The notes: generated by a model from the letters alone, not told the origin. Counted from the first letter of the stretch, positions 7,079 through 17,413 are shown. The stretch is DNA of 64,000 nucleotides from Agrobacterium salinitolerans (GCF_002008225.1 NZ_MRDH01000006.1:762315-826314); one strand, 5' to 3'. A program made the numbers and translations.

Positions 7079-8485
7079 ATGGCCAAAGCCAAGACCCAAT
7101 TTGTGTGCCAGAACTGCGGCACGGTTCATACCCGCTGGGCAGGAAAATGCGAAGGCTGCGGCGAGTGGAATACCATCGTCGAAGAAGACCCGATGGGCGG
7201 TATCGGCTCCGGGCCGGGCAAGGTGCCGAAGAAGGGCAGACCTGTCACGCTCACCTCGCTTTCCGGCGAGATCGAGGAAGCGCCGCGTATTCCGACCGGC
7301 ATCAGCGAGTTGGACCGGGCGACTGGCGGCGGCTTCGTGCGCGGTTCGGCCGTTCTGATCGGCGGCGACCCGGGTATCGGCAAATCGACGCTGCTGATGC
7401 AGGCGGCGGCTGCCCTGTCGCGGCGCGGCCATCGCATCGTCTATGTCTCGGGCGAAGAGGCGGTGGCGCAGGTGCGTCTGCGGGCGCAACGTCTCGGCGC
7501 TGCGGATACGGACGTGCTCTTGGCGGCGGAAACCAATGTCGAGGATATTCTGGCAACGATTTCCGAGGGCAAGCGGCCCGATCTCGTCATCATCGATTCC
7601 ATTCAGACGCTGTGGAGCGACACGGCCGATTCCGCCCCCGGCACGGTGACGCAGGTGCGCACCGGCGTGCAGGCGATGATCCGTTTCGCCAAGCAGACGG
7701 GCGCGACGATGGTGCTTGTTGGCCATGTGACCAAGGAAGGCCAGATCGCCGGTCCGCGCGTGGTGGAACACATGGTCGATGCCGTGCTTTATTTTGAAGG
7801 GGATCGTGGTCACCATTACCGCATTCTGCGCACGGTCAAGAACCGCTTCGGGCCGACCGATGAAATCGGCGTTTTCGAAATGTCGGATCGTGGCCTCAGG
7901 GAAGTGTCCAATCCGTCGGAGCTGTTTCTGGGCGAGCGCAACGAAAAATCGCCGGGTGCAGCGGTTTTCGCCGGCATCGAAGGCACACGTCCCATACTTG
8001 TCGAGGTGCAGGCGCTGGTCGCTGCCACGTCGCTCGGCACGCCGCGCCGCGCGGTCGTTGGCTGGGACAGCTCGCGACTCGCCATGATTCTCGCCGTGCT
8101 GGAGGCCCATTGCGGGGTGAAGCTTGGCCAGCATGATGTTTATCTGAATGTCGCGGGCGGATACCGAATTTCAGAACCGGCCGCCGATATGGCGATTGCC
8201 TCGGCGCTTGTTTCCTCGCTTGCCGGTCTTGCCCTGCCCGCCGATTGCGTCTATTTCGGCGAAATCAGCCTGTCGGGTGCGGTGCGCCCGGTTTCGCATA
8301 CGGGCCAACGGTTGAAAGAAGCTGAAAAACTTGGCTTTTCCGCCGCACTTCTGCCGTCTGGTTCGGCTGAATTGCCCAAAGCGGGCAAGGGTCGGTGGGC
8401 GGAAATTGAAAGCCTTCCGGACCTCGTGGCCCGCATCGCCGGCTCCGGCAACCGGTTCAAACAGGTTGAGGACGACGAATATTGA
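7079..8485 (+). CDS. radA: DNA repair protein RadA (Sms)
   Basis: RadA is a RecA-like ATPase that promotes branch migration of recombination intermediates. The 468-residue protein has the N-terminal zinc finger (C10, C13, C24, C27), Walker A GGDPGIGKST at about 95-104, and the RadA signature KNRFG near residue 254. The C-terminal Lon-protease-like domain (VYLNVAGGYRISEPAADMA) is the non-proteolytic version typical of RadA. It starts seven bases after the parE stop and is followed by cvpA, an order common in rhizobia. Confidence 0.97.
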   Translation: MAKAKTQFVCQNCGTVHTRWAGKCEGCGEWNTIVEEDPMGGIGSGPGKVPKKGRPVTLTSLSGEIEEAPRIPTGISELDRATGGGFVRGSAVLIGGDPGIGKSTLLMQAAAALSRRGHRIVYVSGEEAVAQVRLRAQRLGAADTDVLLAAETNVEDILATISEGKRPDLVIIDSIQTLWSDTADSAPGTVTQVRTGVQAMIRFAKQTGATMVLVGHVTKEGQIAGPRVVEHMVDAVLYFEGDRGHHYRILRTVKNRFGPTDEIGVFEMSDRGLREVSNPSELFLGERNEKSPGAAVFAGIEGTRPILVEVQALVAATSLGTPRRAVVGWDSSRLAMILAVLEAHCGVKLGQHDVYLNVAGGYRISEPAADMAIASALVSSLAGLALPADCVYFGEISLSGAVRPVSHTGQRLKEAEKLGFSAALLPSGSAELPKAGKGRWAEIESLPDLVARIAGSGNRFKQVEDDEY

Positions 8486-8574
8486 TCCTTTCGCCAAGGG
8501 AAACAGTGGTGTAAGAGGATCGCAAAATTGGCAAGGCAGCGTCTGACAAGGCGTCGCACCTCCGGAGTTGGTAT

Positions 8575-9162
8575 ATGCCCATTACAATTTTCGACGGCAT
8601 CGTCATCGCCGTTGTTCTTTTCTCTGCCCTTCTTGCAATGGTGCGCGGTTTCTCACGCGAGATTTTGTCGATTGCGAGCTGGGGCGGCTCTGTCGCCGCC
8701 GCCTATTATCTTTATCCGGTCCTCTTGCCCTATGCGCGCAACTATACCGATGACGACAAGATCGCCATCGCCGGTTCCGCCGGTGTGGTCTTCCTCGTCT
8801 CGCTGATCGTGATTTCCTTCATCACCTCGCGTATTGCCGATTTCATCATCGACAGCCGCATCGGCGCACTGGACCGTACGCTCGGCTTCCTGTTCGGCGC
8901 GGCGCGCGGCATCCTGCTGCTCGTCGTCGCTGTCGCCTTCTGGAACTGGCTGGTGGATGTGAAGACGCAGCCGGAATGGATGACCCAGGCCAAGTCCAAA
9001 CCTTTCCTCGACGGGCTGGTCGGCAAGCTGGAGGCGGTTCTTCCTAACGATATCGAGCCGCAGATCCGCGCCCGTATCCTTGGAAAACCGCAGGAACCGA
9101 CAGCAGCGCAGGCGCCTGCGGAAGATGTGCCGGCGACAAATCAACCGGCAACGAATAATTGA
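8575..9162 (+). CDS. cvpA: CvpA-family membrane protein
   Basis: A 195-residue inner-membrane protein with four predicted helices: DGIVIAVVLFSALLAMVRGF opens the first, followed by SWGGSVAAAYYL, a VVFLVSLIVISFI segment and LLLVVAVAFWNWL. This is the CvpA (colicin V production) family, whose biochemical role is unsettled; in E. coli it is linked to envelope robustness and lies beside purF, as here. The C-terminal tail is a low-complexity Pro/Ala/Thr stretch. A hairpin just after the stop separates it from purF. Confidence 0.93.
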   Translation: MPITIFDGIVIAVVLFSALLAMVRGFSREILSIASWGGSVAAAYYLYPVLLPYARNYTDDDKIAIAGSAGVVFLVSLIVISFITSRIADFIIDSRIGALDRTLGFLFGAARGILLLVVAVAFWNWLVDVKTQPEWMTQAKSKPFLDGLVGKLEAVLPNDIEPQIRARILGKPQEPTAAQAPAEDVPATNQPATNN

Positions 9163-9170
9163 CACAGTGT

Positions 9171-9203
9171 CGCGCCTTGCAATGCATGCAAGGCGCGCTA
9201 TTT
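9171..9203 (+). terminator. Hairpin between cvpA and purF
   Basis: CGCGCCTTGCA and its exact reverse complement form an 11-bp stem with a five-base loop (9171-9197). Only a weak T-rich tail follows, so it may attenuate or stabilise the transcript rather than stop it fully. Confidence 0.6.
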
Positions 9204-9301
9204 GTGCTAAATATCAAGCACGACACAGACGGACCGACCGGGAGAGATACTCACCGGAGAGGTCTTTCTTTTTTTCTCGGTAGAGAGCAAGGGCAAGCCG
9301 G

Positions 9302-10810
9302 ATGATTGAGCCGCTTTCGCATTCCACATTCCATGGGACCACTTTCAAGGAAGAGATCGACGGCGATACGCTGCATGAAGAATGCGGCGTGTTCGGCATT
9401 CTCGGCCATGCCGATGCCTCGGCGCTGACCGCGCTCGGTCTGCATGCGCTCCAGCATCGCGGCCAGGAAGCAGCCGGCATCGTCTCCTTCGACGGTAAGC
9501 GCTTCCATCAGGAACGCCATATGGGCCTCGTTGGCGATCATTATACCGATCCCGCAACGCTCGCCCGCCTGCCAGGCTCCATCGCCATTGGCCACACCCG
9601 TTATTCCACCACTGGCGAAGTGGCGATGCGCAACGTGCAGCCGCTGTTTGCCGAGCTGGAAGAAGGCGGCATTTCCATTGCCCATAACGGCAATTTCACC
9701 AACGGCCTGACGCTGCGCCGCCAGATCATCGCGACAGGCGCCATCTGTCAGTCGACGTCGGATACCGAAGTCGTCCTTCACCTCATCGCCCGCTCACGCC
9801 ACTCTTCCACCGCCGATCGTTTCATTGACGCGATCCGCCAGATGGAAGGCGGTTATTCGATGCTGGCGATGACCCGCACCAAGCTGATCGCCGCGCGCGA
9901 CCCTATCGGCATCCGCCCGCTCGTCATGGGCGAACTGGACGGCAAGCCGATCTTCTGCTCGGAAACCTGCGCTCTCGACATCATCGGCGCGAAATTTGTG
10001 CGCGACGTTGAAAACGGCGAAGTCATCATCTGCGAAATCCAGCCTGACGGTTCGATCACCATCGACGCGCGCAAGCCCTCGAAGCCACAGCCGGAACGTC
10101 TCTGCCTGTTCGAATATGTTTATTTCGCCCGCCCCGATTCCGTCGTCGGCGGCCGCAACGTCTATACGACGCGCAAGAACATGGGCATGAACCTTGCCAA
10201 GGAAGCGCCGCTGGAAGCTGACGTCGTGGTACCGGTTCCCGATGGCGGCACGCCGGCAGCGCTCGGTTTTGCGCAGGAAAGCGGTATTCCCTTCGAATAC
10301 GGCATCATTCGCAACCATTATGTCGGCCGCACCTTCATCGAGCCGACGCAGCAGATCCGCGCTTTCGGCGTCAAGCTCAAGCATTCTGCCAACCGGGCGA
10401 TGATCGAAGGCAAGCGCGTGGTGCTGGTGGACGATTCCATCGTGCGCGGCACGACCTCGGTCAAGATCGTGCAGATGATCCGAGAAGCCGGCGCCAAGGA
10501 AGTGCATATCCGCGTTGCCAGCCCGATGATTTTCCATCCGGATTTTTACGGCATCGATACACCTGACGCAGACAAGCTGCTCGCCAACCAATATGCGGAC
10601 GTCGAAGCGATGGCGAAATATATCGGCGCAGATTCGCTGGCCTTCCTGTCCATCGACGGGCTTTACCGTGCGGTGGGTGGCGAAAACCGCAACCCGGCGC
10701 GGCCGCAGTTCACGGACCATTATTTCACCGGCGATTATCCGACCCGCCTTCTCGACAAGAATGGCGAGGCCATGGGCAGCAAGATTTCCATGCTGGCCAG
10801 TAACGGCTGA
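9302..10810 (+). CDS. purF: Amidophosphoribosyltransferase
   Basis: First committed enzyme of purine synthesis: PRPP plus glutamine gives phosphoribosylamine. The 502-residue protein has an N-terminal glutamine amidotransferase domain whose nucleophile is C28 in EECGVFGILGH, so an N-terminal propeptide of about 27 residues must be removed, as in the Bacillus-type enzymes. The type II PRTase domain carries the PRPP motif VVLVDDSIVRGTTS near residues 375-390 and the HIRVASPM segment. The start is the ATG at 9302; no other in-frame start brings the cysteine nearer the N-terminus. A strong terminator follows. Confidence 0.97.
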   Translation: MIEPLSHSTFHGTTFKEEIDGDTLHEECGVFGILGHADASALTALGLHALQHRGQEAAGIVSFDGKRFHQERHMGLVGDHYTDPATLARLPGSIAIGHTRYSTTGEVAMRNVQPLFAELEEGGISIAHNGNFTNGLTLRRQIIATGAICQSTSDTEVVLHLIARSRHSSTADRFIDAIRQMEGGYSMLAMTRTKLIAARDPIGIRPLVMGELDGKPIFCSETCALDIIGAKFVRDVENGEVIICEIQPDGSITIDARKPSKPQPERLCLFEYVYFARPDSVVGGRNVYTTRKNMGMNLAKEAPLEADVVVPVPDGGTPAALGFAQESGIPFEYGIIRNHYVGRTFIEPTQQIRAFGVKLKHSANRAMIEGKRVVLVDDSIVRGTTSVKIVQMIREAGAKEVHIRVASPMIFHPDFYGIDTPDADKLLANQYADVEAMAKYIGADSLAFLSIDGLYRAVGGENRNPARPQFTDHYFTGDYPTRLLDKNGEAMGSKISMLASNG

Positions 10811-10825
10811 TAGGTGCGACAGAAC

Positions 10826-10858
10826 AAGCGGCCACCGGTCTCCGGCGGCCGCTTTTTT
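10826..10858 (+). terminator. Rho-independent terminator of purF
   Basis: A GC-rich hairpin with outer arms GCGGCC (10828-10833) and GGCCGC (10847-10852), inner CCGG/CCGG pairing, and a six-base T run at 10853-10858, starting about 15 bases after the purF stop. Confidence 0.9.
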
Positions 10859-10956
10859 CTTGCCTTTTATTCCGCACGTCAGCTGCGACAATTTAATTGC
10901 TTGCAGCGGGCGTCCGCGGCTTCGTAGAAGAAGGCGCAATCATTTCGGGAGAGACC

Positions 10957-11697
10957 ATGACTATCGATCTCAAGGGGCGCATCGCTCTCGTTACCGGCGC
11001 ATCGCGCGGCATCGGCTATTTCACCGCGCTGGAGCTGGCCAAAGCGGGCGCGCATGTCATCGCCTGCGCCCGCACGGTCGGCGGCCTTGAGGAACTGGAC
11101 GACGCCATCAAGGCCGTCGGCGGCACGGCGACGCTGGTCCCCTTCGATCTCGCCGACATGAAAGCCATCGATGCGCTGGGCGCCAATATATACGAGCGCT
11201 GGGGCAAGCTCGATATTCTGGTCGCCAATGCCGGTGTTCTCGGCGTGATTTCCCCGGTCGGCCATATCGAGGCGAAGGTCTTCGAAAGGGTCATGAACAT
11301 CAACGTCACCGCCACCTGGCGGCTGATCCGCTCGGTCGAGCCGCTGCTGTTGAAATCGGATGCCGGCCGCGCGCTCATCCTGTCTTCGGGTGCGGCCCAT
11401 AGCTGTCGTCCCTTCTGGGGCGTCTACGCCACCTCCAAGGCGGCTGTTGAAGCGCTCGCCCGCACCTGGGCCGCGGAAACGCAGAAGTCCCCGCTACGCA
11501 TCAACAGCATCAATCCCGGCGCCACGCGCACGGCGATGCGCGCCCAGGCTATGCCCGGCGAGGATCCGGCCACCGTGCCGCATCCGTCCGAAGTTGCCGC
11601 CGCCATCCTTCTACTCGCCTCGCCCGATCTTACCGAAACCGGCAAGCTCTTCGTCGTGCGTGAGAGGAAATTCGTGGAATATCGCCAGCCAGAATAA
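10957..11697 (+). CDS. Short-chain dehydrogenase/reductase (SDR)
   Basis: A 246-residue classical SDR. The cofactor motif is TGASRGIG (residues 13-20), NAG is present in LVANAGVLG, and the catalytic residues are the Ser in LILSSGAA and Tyr/Lys in GVYATSKAAVE (Y156). The R at position 17 of the glycine motif is common in NADP-preferring members. A GGGAGAG ribosome site precedes the ATG at 10957; the longer frame from 10897 lies in the purF terminator leader. The substrate is unknown. The conserved position after purF suggests a housekeeping oxidoreductase. Confidence 0.93.
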   Translation: MTIDLKGRIALVTGASRGIGYFTALELAKAGAHVIACARTVGGLEELDDAIKAVGGTATLVPFDLADMKAIDALGANIYERWGKLDILVANAGVLGVISPVGHIEAKVFERVMNINVTATWRLIRSVEPLLLKSDAGRALILSSGAAHSCRPFWGVYATSKAAVEALARTWAAETQKSPLRINSINPGATRTAMRAQAMPGEDPATVPHPSEVAAAILLLASPDLTETGKLFVVRERKFVEYRQPE

Positions 11698-11909
11698 GCT
11701 TTTGGCCTGCGTCATTGCGGCACCGGCGAGAAACGCTTGACCACACAGAACCGCCGCGCCATAAGGCAAGGTATGAAAACAACGATCTGCACCTGCTGCT
11801 GAATAAATTTTGCTGGTTCGCCACCGGCCAGATCGTTTTCGTCTTCCCGCAAGGTCCAACAGACAAACGGTCCGGTCAGGACAATTGACTGCCTCTAGGG
11901 AACACCCGC

Positions 11910-13295
<1,386 letters not shown>

Positions 13296-13316
13296 TTTAC
13301 TGCTGCGGCTTGGGGT

Positions 13317-13476
13317 TTACCCCCCTCTGCCCTGCCGGGCATCTCCCCCTCAAGGGGGGAGATCGATCTGTGGCGCGGTCTCGCCCATCTCAACGCTTAA
13401 GAGTGAAGTTGAGGTAGCGCCTCCTGCTGATCTCCCCCCTTGAGGGGGAGATGCCCGGCAGGGCAGAGGGGGGTAA
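13317..13476. repeat. Perfect 48-bp inverted repeat (family B)
   Basis: Arms at 13317-13364 and 13429-13476 are exact reverse complements over 48 bases, separated by 64 bases. Each arm also contains an internal hairpin (CTCCCCCTCAAGGGGGGAG type) and a CTGCCCTGCCGGGCA segment. It lies between cysS and the DUF559/GFA operon and may act as a bidirectional terminator. Palindromic GC-rich intergenic elements of this style are frequent in Rhizobiaceae. The perfect arms suggest recent insertion or strong maintenance. Confidence 0.9.
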
Positions 13477-13550
13477 GTCCCACGACACGCCCTTGCTTTC
13501 GACCACGCCATACTCCAATCTCGCAGCACCCATCAAGCCGCGAGCATCCC

Positions 13551-13919
13551 GTGCCCCACGCCAAGGTCAATCCTCAACATCGGTCACACGCCCGGCAGAT
13601 GCGAAAGGCCATGACCGACGCAGAACTGAAGTTCTGGAACGCCGTCCGCGCTCACCGCCTTGACGGCATGTCTTTCAGACGCCAGCTGCCGGTCGCCGGA
13701 TATATCGTTGATTTCGCTTGCCCCTCGCATAAGATCATTGTCGAACTGGACGGGTTTCAGCAGGCGGACGACGCTGCGGTAGCCTATGACCGAGAGAGAA
13801 CACGCACGTTTGAGGAACTTGGCTGGACAGTCCTCCGTTTCTGGAACGAGGATATCCTCGGAGACATCGACAATATCTGTCTCCACATTATCCGAACGGT
13901 GAAGGAGGAACGACCATGA
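13551..13919 (+). CDS. DUF559 domain protein (predicted restriction-like nuclease fold)
   Basis: A 122-residue protein of the DUF559 family, related to very-short-patch-repair endonucleases. The core is RQMRKAMTDAELKFWNAVR, followed by FRRQLPVAGYIVDFAC and IVELDGFQQ, which give the D/ExD/E-type acidic residues of the PD-(D/E)xK fold, and the terminal VLRFWNEDIL strand. I start at the GTG at 13551 (VPHAKVNPQH), since family members begin with a similar basic stretch; an ATG at 13599 is the alternative. The open frame further upstream runs into the palindromic repeat and is not coding. The stop overlaps the first GFA gene by four bases. Substrate and role are unknown. Confidence 0.82.
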   Translation: MPHAKVNPQHRSHARQMRKAMTDAELKFWNAVRAHRLDGMSFRRQLPVAGYIVDFACPSHKIIVELDGFQQADDAAVAYDRERTRTFEELGWTVLRFWNEDILGDIDNICLHIIRTVKEERP

Positions 13920-14392
13920 CGACATATACCGGCGGATGCCAATGCGGCGCGGTCCGTTTTCGCGCCACAGGCGACCTGAAAGACAGTTCCATCTGCCATT
14001 GCCGTATGTGCCAGAAGGCTTTCGGGGCCTATTACGCGCCGCTGGTTTCGGTGCGCAACGTGGAATTCGAATGGACGCGCGGCGAACCGAAGCGGTTTCA
14101 ATCCTCGAGCGTCGTCAAGCGCGGTTTCTGCCCGGAGTGCGGCACGCCGCTGACCTATGAGGCGCCGGATGGCGTGGCGGTGGCTGCCGGGGCATTTGAC
14201 GATCCCGCAGCGCTGCCGCCAACCATTCAGTGGGGCGTGGAGCGCAAGATCGATTTCGTCGACACGCTTCACACGCTGCCTGCCGTTCCGACGGAAGACG
14301 ACCTGACCTCGGTGGACTATCTCACCAATCTCGTCTCCTATCAGCACCCCGACCATGATACGGCACAATGGCCGCTGGAGAACAGACAATGA
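13916..14392 (+). CDS. GFA-family (CENP-V/GFA) zinc protein, copy 1
   Basis: A 158-residue member of the glutathione-dependent formaldehyde-activating (GFA) family. It has all three cysteine clusters: GGCQCGAVRF, CHCRMCQKAFG and GFCPECGTPLTY, which bind two zinc ions in Gfa. Family enzymes were proposed to condense formaldehyde with glutathione, but most members have no proven activity. The C-terminus ends with the QHPDHDTAQWP motif shared by the next two genes. It overlaps DUF559 and GFA copy 2 by four bases each. Confidence 0.92.
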   Translation: MTTYTGGCQCGAVRFRATGDLKDSSICHCRMCQKAFGAYYAPLVSVRNVEFEWTRGEPKRFQSSSVVKRGFCPECGTPLTYEAPDGVAVAAGAFDDPAALPPTIQWGVERKIDFVDTLHTLPAVPTEDDLTSVDYLTNLVSYQHPDHDTAQWPLENRQ

Positions 14393-14853
14393 GCGAAAGT
14401 GGTTTTTCCGGCGGTTGCCAGTGTGGCGCGGTGCGTTTCCATGCGGGCAAGCTTGGCCGGGCCTCCATCTGCCATTGCCGCATGTGCCAGAAACATTTCG
14501 GCAATTTCTTCGGCGCCCTCGTCACAGCCGATCAGGCGCATCTGACCTGGACGCGCGGCCAGCCTGCCCTCTTTCGTTCGTCGCAGAAAATCCATCGCGG
14601 TTTCTGCAACAAGTGCGGCACGCCGCTGACCTACCATTATCCCGGCGGCGTCGAGATCGCCATCGGCGCTTTCGATGAGCCCGAGCGGATCGAGCCGCAG
14701 GTGCAGGTCAATGTCCACAAGCGCATGCCGTGGATAGAGCAGCTCTTCGGCAAGCCGACCGTGGAACAGGGCGTGGACGAGGCGGAGATCACCTCCTATC
14801 AGCACCCGGATCACGACACACAGGTCTGGCCGCCGGAAGACGAGCGCGCATGA
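14389..14853 (+). CDS. GFA-family zinc protein, copy 2
   Basis: A 154-residue tandem paralogue of copy 1, with the cysteine clusters GGCQCGAVRF, CHCRMCQKHFG and GFCNKCGTPLTY and the same QHPDHDTQVWP tail. The ATG at 14389 overlaps the TGA of copy 1; the frame is open a little further upstream but that would run into copy 1. The central part diverges clearly from copy 1, so the duplication is not recent. Function as for copy 1, not proven. Confidence 0.92.
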   Translation: MSESGFSGGCQCGAVRFHAGKLGRASICHCRMCQKHFGNFFGALVTADQAHLTWTRGQPALFRSSQKIHRGFCNKCGTPLTYHYPGGVEIAIGAFDEPERIEPQVQVNVHKRMPWIEQLFGKPTVEQGVDEAEITSYQHPDHDTQVWPPEDERA

Positions 14854-15335
14854 GCGGAGCCGAGGGTTTCAGCGGTGGATGTCAGTGCGGCGCGGTGCGT
14901 TATCGGATAGAGGGCGGTCTTCGTTATCCGCATCTGTGCCATTGCCGCATGTGCCAGAAGGCATCGGGCAATTATTTCATGCCGCTTGCCGCAAGTACGC
15001 TTACGCAGTTTGAAATCACCCGCGGCGAAGCAACCTGGTTCCAGTCCTCCGATCACGTGCGTCGCGGTTTCTGCGGCCGGTGCGGCACGCCGCTGTTCTA
15101 CGACATGCCGGGCGCCGATTTCATCAATATCGCCCTCGGTTCGCTGGACGAACCCCAGCGGATCAAACCCGAGGCGCAATCCAATCTCGCTGGCAAAATG
15201 CAGTGGTTCGGCGCACTCGATGGCTTGCCGATCGAGCCGGAGCCTGCAACGGATAGCCCTTCCCCTCGGGTGAACAATTGCCAGCACCCGGACCATGATA
15301 CGGCCGAATGGCCAGCGAAGGATGATGACCCATGA
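14850..15335 (+). CDS. GFA-family zinc protein, copy 3
   Basis: The third tandem GFA paralogue, 161 residues, with GGCQCGAVRYR, CHCRMCQKASG and GFCGRCGTPLFY cysteine clusters and the terminal CQHPDHDTAEWP motif. The ATG at 14850 overlaps the TGA of copy 2, and its own stop overlaps the start of pip by four bases. Three coupled copies in a row suggest either different substrates or a hetero-oligomer. Confidence 0.92.
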   Translation: MSGAEGFSGGCQCGAVRYRIEGGLRYPHLCHCRMCQKASGNYFMPLAASTLTQFEITRGEATWFQSSDHVRRGFCGRCGTPLFYDMPGADFINIALGSLDEPQRIKPEAQSNLAGKMQWFGALDGLPIEPEPATDSPSPRVNNCQHPDHDTAEWPAKDDDP

Positions 15336-16288
15336 CCGAAGAATTGCGCGGCTTTTACCCCGAGATCGAACCTTTCGAGACCGGCATGCTCGATGTCGGC
15401 GACGGCCACACGATCTATTGGGAACGAGTGGGCACGCGCGGTGCAAAACCGGCGGTTTTCCTGCATGGCGGTCCCGGCGGCGGGGTGAATCCCACGCATC
15501 GACGCGTTTTCGATCCGGCCCTTTACGACGTCATCCTGTTCGACCAGCGCGGCTGCGGCCGCTCCACGCCGCATGCGGAACTGGAAGCCAACACCACATG
15601 GCATCTCGTTGCCGATATCGAAAGGCTGCGCGTGCTTTGCGGCTTCGAGAAATGGCTGGTTTTCGGCGGTTCCTGGGGCTCGACGCTGGCGCTCGCCTAT
15701 GCCGAGACCCATCCTGACCGCGTCAGTGAGCTGGTTCTGCGCGGCATTTACACCGTCACCAGGCCGGAACTGGACTGGTATTACCAGTTCGGCGTTTCCG
15801 AAATGTATCCGGATCAGTGGGAAAAATTCATCGCACCCATCCCGCAAGCCGAACGCGGCGAGATGATGCAGGCCTATAACCGCTATCTCACCGGTACCGA
15901 CGAGGCGAAGAAACTCGAATGCGCCAAGGCATGGAGCCAGTGGGAAGGGGCAACCATCTCGCTCGTCAGCGATCCCGACCGGGTCGCGGATTTCGGCGAG
16001 GACAAATACGCCATCGCTTTCGCCCGCATCGAAAACCACTTTTTCGTCAATGGCGGCTGGCTGGAAGAAGGCCAATTGCTGCGCGACGCCGGCAAACTTA
16101 ACGATATTCCCGGCGTCATCGTGCATGGGCGTTATGACATGCCCTGCCCGCTGAAATATGCCTGGCAGCTGGCCAAAGCCTGGTCGAAGGCGGATTTCCA
16201 CATCATCGAGGCGGCCGGACACGCGGTGAGCGAGCCGGGCATTCTTGATCAACTGATCCGCGCCAACGACCGTTTTGCCGGGAAATAA
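15332..16288 (+). CDS. pip: Proline iminopeptidase
   Basis: An alpha/beta hydrolase (peptidase family S33) that removes N-terminal proline from peptides. The 318-residue protein has the oxyanion-hole motif LHGGPGGG (residues 44-51), the nucleophile elbow GGSWGS (S114), the RGCGRS segment and the late Asp/His (VHGRYDMPCP, then EAAGHAVSEPG) of the triad. Length and motifs match the Xanthomonas-type enzyme. It is the last gene of the coupled DUF559-GFA-GFA-GFA-pip run. Confidence 0.95.
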   Translation: MTEELRGFYPEIEPFETGMLDVGDGHTIYWERVGTRGAKPAVFLHGGPGGGVNPTHRRVFDPALYDVILFDQRGCGRSTPHAELEANTTWHLVADIERLRVLCGFEKWLVFGGSWGSTLALAYAETHPDRVSELVLRGIYTVTRPELDWYYQFGVSEMYPDQWEKFIAPIPQAERGEMMQAYNRYLTGTDEAKKLECAKAWSQWEGATISLVSDPDRVADFGEDKYAIAFARIENHFFVNGGWLEEGQLLRDAGKLNDIPGVIVHGRYDMPCPLKYAWQLAKAWSKADFHIIEAAGHAVSEPGILDQLIRANDRFAGK

Positions 16289-16504
16289 CCAGTCCTTTCA
16301 TCACCTTGCAACGGACGGATAAGAGAATGATTCACGCAGGGCGTCCTGCGCGGATCATTTCCTTCCGTCGCGGAGCAGCCCATTTCAAGGGCAGCGCGCC
16401 TTTTATTCATGCAGTTTTTCTCATGAACCCTTCACGGAAATGAATTGGCCGCCACTGTGGCGATCCGTTATAAAACGCCATCCGAACAATTGGCGGTACT
16501 CCCC

Positions 16505-17413
16505 ATGGCACTCGACAAATCGCTCCCGGCCCAGGAGGGCGGCGACAGCGCGCGCGGTTTTGCTTTCGCGCTTTCCGCTTATCTGCTCTGGGGGTTTCTT
16601 CCCTTCTACATGAAAGCGGTTGCGCATATTTCGCCGATCGAGGTCATTGTCCATCGCGTCGTCTGGTCGGTGCCGATTGCGGCGGTCGTGCTGATTGCGC
16701 TCGGGCGCACGGCGGAAATCAGAACCGCGCTCAGAACCCCGAAGATGCTGGCTATGGCGAGCCTGACGGCCATCCTCATCAGCATCAACTGGGGCGTCTA
16801 TATCTGGGCGATCGGCGCAGGCCGCGCGCTCGATGCCGCGCTTGGCTATTTCATCAATCCGCTGTTCAGCATTTTCCTCGGCGCGGTGCTTCTCAAGGAA
16901 AAGCTTTATCCGGCGCAGATCGCCGCTATCTGCCTCGTGGCGCTGGCGGTGGCGATCCTCACCTGGCATGCGGGTAGCCTGCCCTGGGTGTCCATCGCGC
17001 TCACCGTGTCCTGGGGTTTTTACGCCTTTTTCCGCAAGACTTTGCCGATTGGCGCAACGCAGGGTTTCCTGCTGGAAGTCATGCTTTTATCCATCCCTGC
17101 CGTGCTGGTGATGATCTGGCTCGCCTTCAGCGGACAGGCGCATTTCATGGGCGGCAACTCCGCCGATACTTGGCTTCTGGCGGCAAGCGGGCTTATCACC
17201 GCCGTTCCGCTCATCCTTTATGGCAATGGCGCAAAACTGCTGCGGCTGTCGACCATCGGCATCATGCAATATATCGCACCGACGATGATCTTCCTCATTG
17301 CCATCTTCATCTTCAAGGAGCCGTTCGACATGGTGCGCATGGCCGCCTTTGCGATGATCTGGGTGGCGCTGGCGATCTATACCGGCTCCAGCCTGCTGCG
17401 GCTCAAGCGGTAG
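16505..17413 (+). CDS. rarD: RarD-type EamA/DMT-family transporter
   Basis: A 302-residue membrane protein with ten predicted helices in two EamA repeats. The RarD signature is visible from the first helix: GFAFALSAYLLWGFLPFYMKA, with HRVVWSVP, the NWGVYIWAI helix, and the ALGYFINPL motif. E. coli RarD was named for chloramphenicol sensitivity but its substrate is unknown. I start at the ATG at 16505 (MALDKSLPAQ); the frame extends upstream to 16445 without conserved sequence. It converges on the LOG gene. Confidence 0.93.
   Translation: MALDKSLPAQEGGDSARGFAFALSAYLLWGFLPFYMKAVAHISPIEVIVHRVVWSVPIAAVVLIALGRTAEIRTALRTPKMLAMASLTAILISINWGVYIWAIGAGRALDAALGYFINPLFSIFLGAVLLKEKLYPAQIAAICLVALAVAILTWHAGSLPWVSIALTVSWGFYAFFRKTLPIGATQGFLLEVMLLSIPAVLVMIWLAFSGQAHFMGGNSADTWLLAASGLITAVPLILYGNGAKLLRLSTIGIMQYIAPTMIFLIAIFIFKEPFDMVRMAAFAMIWVALAIYTGSSLLRLKR

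Noticed and set aside
13440..13550. N-terminal extension of the DUF559 protein to the ATG at 13440
   Set aside because: These codons lie in the right arm of the palindromic repeat; family members start near the GTG at 13551.
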